From JBARRO01 sp049644265 (GTDB lineage: Bacteria; Bacteroidota; Ignavibacteria; UBA10030), in the NCBI GenBank assembly GCA_049644265.1, contig JBARRO010000169.1, forward strand, positions 1 through 10,904: a stretch of 10,904 bases of DNA. The letters are read 5' to 3'. Under the pieces are notes generated by a model. It did not search any database, had not been told where the DNA came from, and was given only the letters and a program-made list of their open reading frames with translations. Shown here piece after piece: positions 6,453 to 10,904 of the stretch; the first letter of the stretch is position 1, and the number at the start of each line of letters is the position of its first letter. The position numbers and the translations under genes were made by a program.

Positions 6453-8399
6453 TTATTTCATGAGAAACTCTTTTATGAATATCACCGAGGCGTAGAACTG
6501 GAAATCCTGGTTCTTCTTCTTCGAGTAGCCGTGTCCTTCGTCGGTTGCCAAAAGGTACCATACCGGTGTGTTGATCTTCTTTAGGGCTCCGACGATCTGT
6601 TCGGATTCCGTGTACGGCACGCGAGGGTCATTCTTTCCCTGGATGACAAACATTGGCTTCTTGATCAACTCGACGTGGTTCATCGGCGCAATCTTTTCGA
6701 GGAATTCCCGCATCTTCGACTCCCGTTCATCGCCGTATTCGACGCGGCGGAGGTCGCGACGGTAGCTTTCCGTATGCTCGAGGAATGTCACAAGGTTTGA
6801 CATCCCCACAACGTCCACGGAACAGCGAATCTTGTCGCTGTAAAACGTCGACACGGCCAGAGTGGCATGACCTCCATAGCTCCCTCCTGTCACCATAATC
6901 CGATCCCCATCGAGGTCCGTCTGTTGTTTGATCCAATCGAAGAGCGCCGCGATATCCTTGTACGAGCCTTCGCGAAGGAATCCGTTGTCGAGCTTCAAGA
7001 ATGTCTTGCCGTAGCCGGACGAACCGCGCACATTCGGAAAAATGACAACCACGCCGAGCTCATTCAGATAGTAGTTGTTTCTTCCGAGGAATCCCGGCCG
7101 GAACTGACCCTCAGGTCCTCCGTGAATATTCACGATCACGGGACGTTTGCCGGTGAAGCGAGCCGGAGGCCGATAAAGGAAACCTGAGATCATTTTGTCG
7201 TCGAAGGTTTTCCATTTGATCAGCTTCGCATCGGGAAACCTCTCAGTATTCAAACCTCCCGTCTCACTCATCGTCCAACGCTCCACCTTGCCCGACTTCA
7301 CTTCCAGCGAGTAGACATCCGCAGGGGATTTCGCCGAGCTGATTTCAAACGCGATATACTTCCCTCCGTGATGCCATTCGATGTCGGACACAATGCCGTT
7401 GGGTAACTTCGGCGCAGGAAGCGCATTCCTCGTCCGGGTATTCATGAAATGCAGAGTGCCGACCCCGTCCTCGTTCGTCACGAAGGCAATGGTCATGCCG
7501 TCGGGAGAGAGCTCGACCTCATCCACGTCCCAGGAAATATGGGACGTGAGGTACGTGACGCGTTTTGTAGACAGGTCCATGTACGCGAGCCTGGTGAATT
7601 CAGACTCCCTGTCGGTCGTCAGGTAGATTCCTTTGCCGTCCTTGCTGAACCTGCCGGTGCCATACGCAATCTGTTCTGTGCCTTCTTTTGGAGTCAACAG
7701 GGACTTCTCTCCACTCCTGGCGTCGACAAGCCAAAAGTAGCTTTCGTTTGCGGACACATACTCCCCCACCAGAATCGTCTTGCCGTCGGGCGACCAGGTA
7801 ATGGGAGACCATCCGCCGCCTTCAACCTGCACCAGGAGCTTGTTCGACGAAGTGTCGGCTGGTTGGATAGTGTAGATGTCGTTGTCCTTGCCATTCCTTC
7901 GGGTCGATGTGTACGCCATGCGGCTCCCGTCACGCGCCCAGATGCCGAGACTGTTGCGGGATTTTCCGTCTGTTAGCATGGTCACGTCACCGGTTGCCAT
8001 ATCGTACCGGTAATTCTGGTACCACTCTCCCCCTCCGATGTCTTTAGAAAAAACAAAGTAGTTCCCATGCACCGGTTCGAACCTTCCTCCCCCGACACGC
8101 TCGGCGTAAAACGTCAACTGCTTTCTGGCCCCACCCGGTGCGGTCACAAGATGAATCTGAGGCACGTCGCCGAACCGCGTGCCGATGAGCATCTCCCTCT
8201 TTACAGGATGCCAGCTGAGCAGTCCTGCAGACCGGAATTCGGTATACCGGCCCGTGGCTTCTGCGATGGACATCGGGATGGCCGGCACTCCGTCCAGGAT
8301 GAGATTCTCGTTTGGCTTGACTGAGGGCTCCTGGGAAAAGGCGGAAGAGGAGCCAAGGAGGAGGAAAAGAACAACTGTGAGGAAAGGTGTGGATTTCAT
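6453..8399 (-). CDS. S9 family (prolyl oligopeptidase-type) serine peptidase, exported
   Basis: The start at 8399 (648 aa) has a strong AAGGA ribosome site 6 nt upstream and begins a clear signal peptide (MKSTPFLTVVLFLLLGSSSAFSQ). A longer frame from 8462 would add 21 non-signal residues. Residues about 60-380 form a beta-propeller: six PD40/WD40-like blades are visible, with cores such as WSPDGKTILVG, FSKDGKGIYLT and LSPDGMTIAFV. Residues about 405-648 are the alpha/beta-hydrolase domain (PF00326): oxyanion-region HGGP (426-429), nucleophile Ser507 in GGSYGG, Asp591 in GKNDPRVP, and His623 in DEGHGY. The triad is complete, so it should be active. S9 enzymes cut short peptides that fit inside the propeller, commonly removing dipeptides or acyl-amino acids. 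It is likely periplasmic. It lies 94 bp downstream of the barrel gene in the same direction and is probably the last gene of that operon. Exact S9 subfamily is uncertain. Confidence 0.93.
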   Translation of the reverse strand: MKSTPFLTVVLFLLLGSSSAFSQEPSVKPNENLILDGVPAIPMSIAEATGRYTEFRSAGLLSWHPVKREMLIGTRFGDVPQIHLVTAPGGARKQLTFYAERVGGGRFEPVHGNYFVFSKDIGGGEWYQNYRYDMATGDVTMLTDGKSRNSLGIWARDGSRMAYTSTRRNGKDNDIYTIQPADTSSNKLLVQVEGGGWSPITWSPDGKTILVGEYVSANESYFWLVDARSGEKSLLTPKEGTEQIAYGTGRFSKDGKGIYLTTDRESEFTRLAYMDLSTKRVTYLTSHISWDVDEVELSPDGMTIAFVTNEDGVGTLHFMNTRTRNALPAPKLPNGIVSDIEWHHGGKYIAFEISSAKSPADVYSLEVKSGKVERWTMSETGGLNTERFPDAKLIKWKTFDDKMISGFLYRPPARFTGKRPVIVNIHGGPEGQFRPGFLGRNNYYLNELGVVVIFPNVRGSSGYGKTFLKLDNGFLREGSYKDIAALFDWIKQQTDLDGDRIMVTGGSYGGHATLAVSTFYSDKIRCSVDVVGMSNLVTFLEHTESYRRDLRRVEYGDERESKMREFLEKIAPMNHVELIKKPMFVIQGKNDPRVPYTESEQIVGALKKINTPVWYLLATDEGHGYSKKKNQDFQFYASVIFIKEFLMK

Positions 8400-8405
8400 T
8401 GCAGT

Positions 8406-8410
8406 TCCTT
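8406..8410 (-). promoter_or_regulatory. Ribosome binding site deciding the S9 peptidase start
   Basis: The minus strand reads AAGGA, 6 nt, then ATG at 8399, a near-optimal spacing. It identifies the signal-peptide-bearing start over the upstream in-frame ATG at 8462. Confidence 0.7.
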
Positions 8411-8493
8411 GAAGTGAATGGTAGGGATAGTAGATTCCTTTATGTCGACGTGACTCTTTCAATAGGTTTCGTGATTCGTCTTCCGCACTCAGT

Positions 8494-9741
8494 TCAGAAC
8501 AACATCTCCAGCGTCATATAATAGACATATTTCTTCTCCGTATACTCCTGCTGCTTCAAAGTGGATTCACTGACAAGCCTTGTCCACTGGGTTTTTGCGT
8601 ATTCGAGACCCGCGTGAAAGAATCCGAAGGGCAGCCTGAACGATGTTCCCGCCGTAAGAAGATGCGTGATATTCCTCCCGGTGTGCTCTAAAGAAACCAC
8701 CTGAAGCAGGTTATTAACATCCTTCCCCACAATAGTACTCGACGAGTAGAGCTGCGGAAGGTAACCGTACCCTACCATCAGGGGCAAATCTCTTTTGGAG
8801 AACGGATATACTCTCAGCCCTAGCCGTAGTTCAGTAACGCTCCCCCAAATAGGCTCTCCTTCCAGGTCGTAAAGCGCCACTCGTATTCCGCTCTGCTGAT
8901 AGCTTCGGGTCCGAACGTCCAGCGCAACCGTCCAGGCAGAATCCTCATACGACGCGCCGATTCCGAACGAGAATGGGATTTGCCAGGTTTGCGGGACTTG
9001 CGTTGGAATCAACGACGCATATTTTCCGTCGTTGGAAAAGCCGGAGTTTGTCATGACGGACAGGGTGACCGGTGTCTCGCACACAACTCCGCCAACGAAC
9101 GGCCCGAAACCATAGCGCATCCCGCCCCGAAGGCTCCATCCCTGCAGTTTCGTCTTCAGGAACGCGGACTTATCAAGATCAGCGCCATGGGAATCCCCCT
9201 GCACGTCGCTTGTTAACGTGCCATGATACCAATATATGCTGACGCCACACAGCACATTGTCCGTGACGGAACCTCCGAGACCAAATGCAAAGCCGTCAAC
9301 GCTGCCGCTGGTCTTCTGGTTGAGCATCGTGCTCCCGGTGATCGCACGCAGCTGAGACTGAAGCAGCGGAGCAATCTTGTGAACATAGCCGGCGCCGATT
9401 CCCCATCCCTCTCCTACACTGCCTCCGATTGTCATCTCAGGAATCGTAAGCTGCCCTATTCCCCAATCGAGCAAGAAAGACGGAATGCCGGAGTTCGTCG
9501 TATTCAGATCATATTTACTGGCCGCTGCAAGTTCAGTGATCGATCCGAAGTACGACGGCGCACGCGCCAAAGAACTCGGATCGAGATCGAAAGCGGCTGC
9601 AGAGAGCACGCTCCCGATTCCCACACCGGCCATCCCGCGGTTTTCCCCCGAAGCATATTTCGTGGTCAAATCCAGATTCTGACCGTATGCCACGTCACAA
9701 GCACAAAGAACGACAATGATGAACGGCAGTGAGGTTCTCAT
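8494..9741 (-). CDS. Outer-membrane beta-barrel protein (PorV/FadL-like superfamily)
   Basis: The 415-residue protein has a signal peptide (MRTSLPFIIVVLCACDVAYG, cleavage before QNL). Near the mature N terminus is GENRGMAGVGIGSVLSAAAFDLDPSSLA (32-59), the pattern of PorV/UPF0164/FadL-like barrels (usually G-x-R-x-x-x-M-G-G-A ... D-x-x-A-x-x-x-N-P-A-x-L-A). Much of the rest alternates polar and hydrophobic or aromatic residues with short turns, typical of transmembrane strands (for example FGLGGSVTDNVLCGVSIYW and ELRLGLRVYPF). It ends in phenylalanine (LEMLF), as barrels recognised by the BAM complex do. Role: outer-membrane channel, transporter or secretion accessory. PorV itself belongs to the T9SS attachment complex, but I cannot assign this protein to PorV. 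It starts 16 bp after the serine-hydrolase stop, with no clear ribosome site, suggesting coupled translation; the S9 gene follows after 94 bp. Confidence 0.8.
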   Translation of the reverse strand: MRTSLPFIIVVLCACDVAYGQNLDLTTKYASGENRGMAGVGIGSVLSAAAFDLDPSSLARAPSYFGSITELAAASKYDLNTTNSGIPSFLLDWGIGQLTIPEMTIGGSVGEGWGIGAGYVHKIAPLLQSQLRAITGSTMLNQKTSGSVDGFAFGLGGSVTDNVLCGVSIYWYHGTLTSDVQGDSHGADLDKSAFLKTKLQGWSLRGGMRYGFGPFVGGVVCETPVTLSVMTNSGFSNDGKYASLIPTQVPQTWQIPFSFGIGASYEDSAWTVALDVRTRSYQQSGIRVALYDLEGEPIWGSVTELRLGLRVYPFSKRDLPLMVGYGYLPQLYSSSTIVGKDVNNLLQVVSLEHTGRNITHLLTAGTSFRLPFGFFHAGLEYAKTQWTRLVSESTLKQQEYTEKKYVYYMTLEMLF

Positions 9742-9757
9742 GATTTCGGAGGCACCA

Positions 9758-10864
9758 TCAATTCAGTACCGAAGGCACAATCTTGTTCACAAACAGGTCT
9801 AACGCGGAGGTCAGTTGCGCACTCGACAATGAGGCATCGACGTAGGCATATGACGTCATCACCACGACCATGTCGAGGTTCGGGCAAACGAAAACATACT
9901 GACCTCCATATCCCGCTGCGAAGTAGGTCACTACTGTGCTGTCGTAGTTTGTCCACCAGCTGTAGCCGTAGTTCACCGTATTCAGAATCGGCCACGGGTC
10001 GTTCTGTCGGAGATGCTGTGCGGAAGATTTCTCAATCCACGATCGCGGAATAATGGAGACCGAATCCACCGTGCCATCCTTCAGATACAAGTATCCAAAG
10101 CGCGCGAGGTCTCTCGCTGTAAAGACCATGCCCGATCCGCCCAAATAAATTCCCTGCGGGTCCTGGTCCCAGCGACGGACCTCGATGTTCAGCGGGGTAA
10201 AGAGATAGCGTTCGGCAAACTCACGAGTGCTCATTCCCGTCGCCCGCGTGATGATTCCCGAGAGGATGTTTGTCATCGGTGTTGCGTAGGCGAACTTCTC
10301 CCCCGGATTATACTTGAGGGGCAGGTTGATCGCTTCCTTGAGCCAGTTCGTATTGTTGTTGAATTGCTGCGTGTAGTCGCCCAGCTCGTTGAAGTCGAAC
10401 CCCGCGGTCATCGTCAGGAGATGCTCGATCGTGACGTCGAACTTGCGAGGGTCCATGCCCGGAGTGACAAAGTCGGGAAAAAAGTCCATCATTTTTTGTC
10501 CGGCGCTGTCAATGTATCCCTCTTTGATTGCGAGCCCGATCAGCGCCGACGTGACACTTTTGGAAGCAGAGCGAATTTCATAGTCGTTATACTCGGTCAG
10601 GTTGCTATTGTAACGTTCGACAACGAGGTAGCCGTGCCGCACGACAAGGAGACTGAACATCCAGGCGTGTGAGTTCATTTCAGTGACAGCAGCAGCAATC
10701 GATGCAGAGTCGAGCCCTTGTTGGGCCGGAGTTGATGTCTGCCATGCATACGGCGGCCTATTCGGGAATTGTTCTGAATCTGCCGGGGTTTCCGTCGGGC
10801 GGGAGCAAGCGGAGAAGACAGCGCAAAGTGAAGCACCGATCAGAAATACTCTGCAATCCGTCAT
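9758..10864 (-). CDS. Beta-lactamase-family serine hydrolase lipoprotein (PF00144)
   Basis: The N terminus is a lipoprotein signal (MTDCRVFLIGASLCAVFSAC, Cys20). The penicillin-binding/beta-lactamase fold is shown by the SxxK motif Ser99-Ala-Ser-Lys102 in EIRSASKSVTSALIG, HLLTMTAGFDF (148-158), PGEKFAYAT (187-195) and a C-terminal AGYGGQY (317-323) in the place of the KTG/HxG motif. The second motif is Tyr193-Ala-Thr195 where class C enzymes have Tyr-x-Asn; Ser or Thr there occurs in esterase- and peptidase-like branches, so true beta-lactam resistance is not implied. Length, 368 residues, is normal for a single domain. Likely reaction: hydrolysis of an ester or peptide (D-aminopeptidase, carboxypeptidase or carboxylesterase type) in the envelope. 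It leads the minus-strand cluster; the barrel gene begins 16 bp after its stop. No ribosome site is evident. Only 40 bp of upstream sequence is in the window, and its promoter cannot be judged. Confidence 0.9.
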   Translation of the reverse strand: MTDCRVFLIGASLCAVFSACSRPTETPADSEQFPNRPPYAWQTSTPAQQGLDSASIAAAVTEMNSHAWMFSLLVVRHGYLVVERYNSNLTEYNDYEIRSASKSVTSALIGLAIKEGYIDSAGQKMMDFFPDFVTPGMDPRKFDVTIEHLLTMTAGFDFNELGDYTQQFNNNTNWLKEAINLPLKYNPGEKFAYATPMTNILSGIITRATGMSTREFAERYLFTPLNIEVRRWDQDPQGIYLGGSGMVFTARDLARFGYLYLKDGTVDSVSIIPRSWIEKSSAQHLRQNDPWPILNTVNYGYSWWTNYDSTVVTYFAAGYGGQYVFVCPNLDMVVVMTSYAYVDASLSSAQLTSALDLFVNKIVPSVLN

Positions 10865-10904
10865 GAAGGATGAGTTGGTTTTAGTCCCATGATTAGGAAT
10901 ATAC

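Noticed and set aside
8400..8462. 21-residue N-terminal extension of the S9 peptidase
   Set aside because: It would put charged, non-signal residues ahead of the signal peptide; the internal ATG at 8399 has an AAGGA site at ideal spacing.
10013..10672. 219-codon open frame on the plus strand inside the serine-hydrolase gene
   Set aside because: The opposite strand encodes a clear SxxK hydrolase; this frame is its shadow and has an unusual Arg-rich composition.

Overview
The window looks like a piece of a moderate-GC Bacteroidota/Chlorobiota/Ignavibacteria-type (FCB group) genome. The best clue is the C-terminal Por/type IX secretion (T9SS) sorting domain on the protein at 5136-6272, with the typical 'LGQNYPNPFN...SGVYF...KLVLIK' pattern. 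Every large gene product carries an export signal: three lipoproteins (cysteine lipobox) and three proteins with cleavable signal peptides. This is therefore a cell-envelope and secretion region. I see no mobile element, phage gene, CRISPR array, tRNA or rRNA.

Layout, left to right. (1) 4-52: heptanucleotide tandem repeat running into the stop codon of the first gene. (2) 45-2414 and 2513-4090, both minus: a DigH/YddW-like glycosyl-hydrolase lipoprotein (GHL10 family) followed 98 bp later by a 789-residue helical lipoprotein I do not recognise. (3) 4091-4403: gene-free spacer holding worn direct repeats. (4) 4404-4877, minus: small GNAT-like protein with a damaged acetyl-CoA loop. (5) 4882-5027: long period-7 degenerate repeat, then a 7+7 inverted repeat and a possible 22-codon leader ORF. 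(6) 5136-6272, plus: secreted zinc phosphodiesterase (P1 nuclease/phospholipase C superfamily) with a T9SS tail. (7) 6273-6452: convergent spacer with an 11-bp hairpin. (8) 10864 down to 6453, minus: SxxK serine-hydrolase lipoprotein, outer-membrane beta-barrel protein, and an S9 prolyl-oligopeptidase-type peptidase, probably one operon.

How the genes may work together is inference. The GHL10 lipoprotein plausibly cleaves peptidoglycan glycan strands, with the large lipoprotein as a partner. The zinc enzyme and S9 peptidase fit extracytoplasmic scavenging of nucleic acid or phospholipid and of peptides. The serine hydrolase and barrel are only 16 bp apart and are probably co-expressed. I cannot demonstrate a new defence or mobile system here. 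The least explained items are the period-7 repeats built on a TTCA core and the unknown 789-residue lipoprotein beside the GHL10 enzyme.
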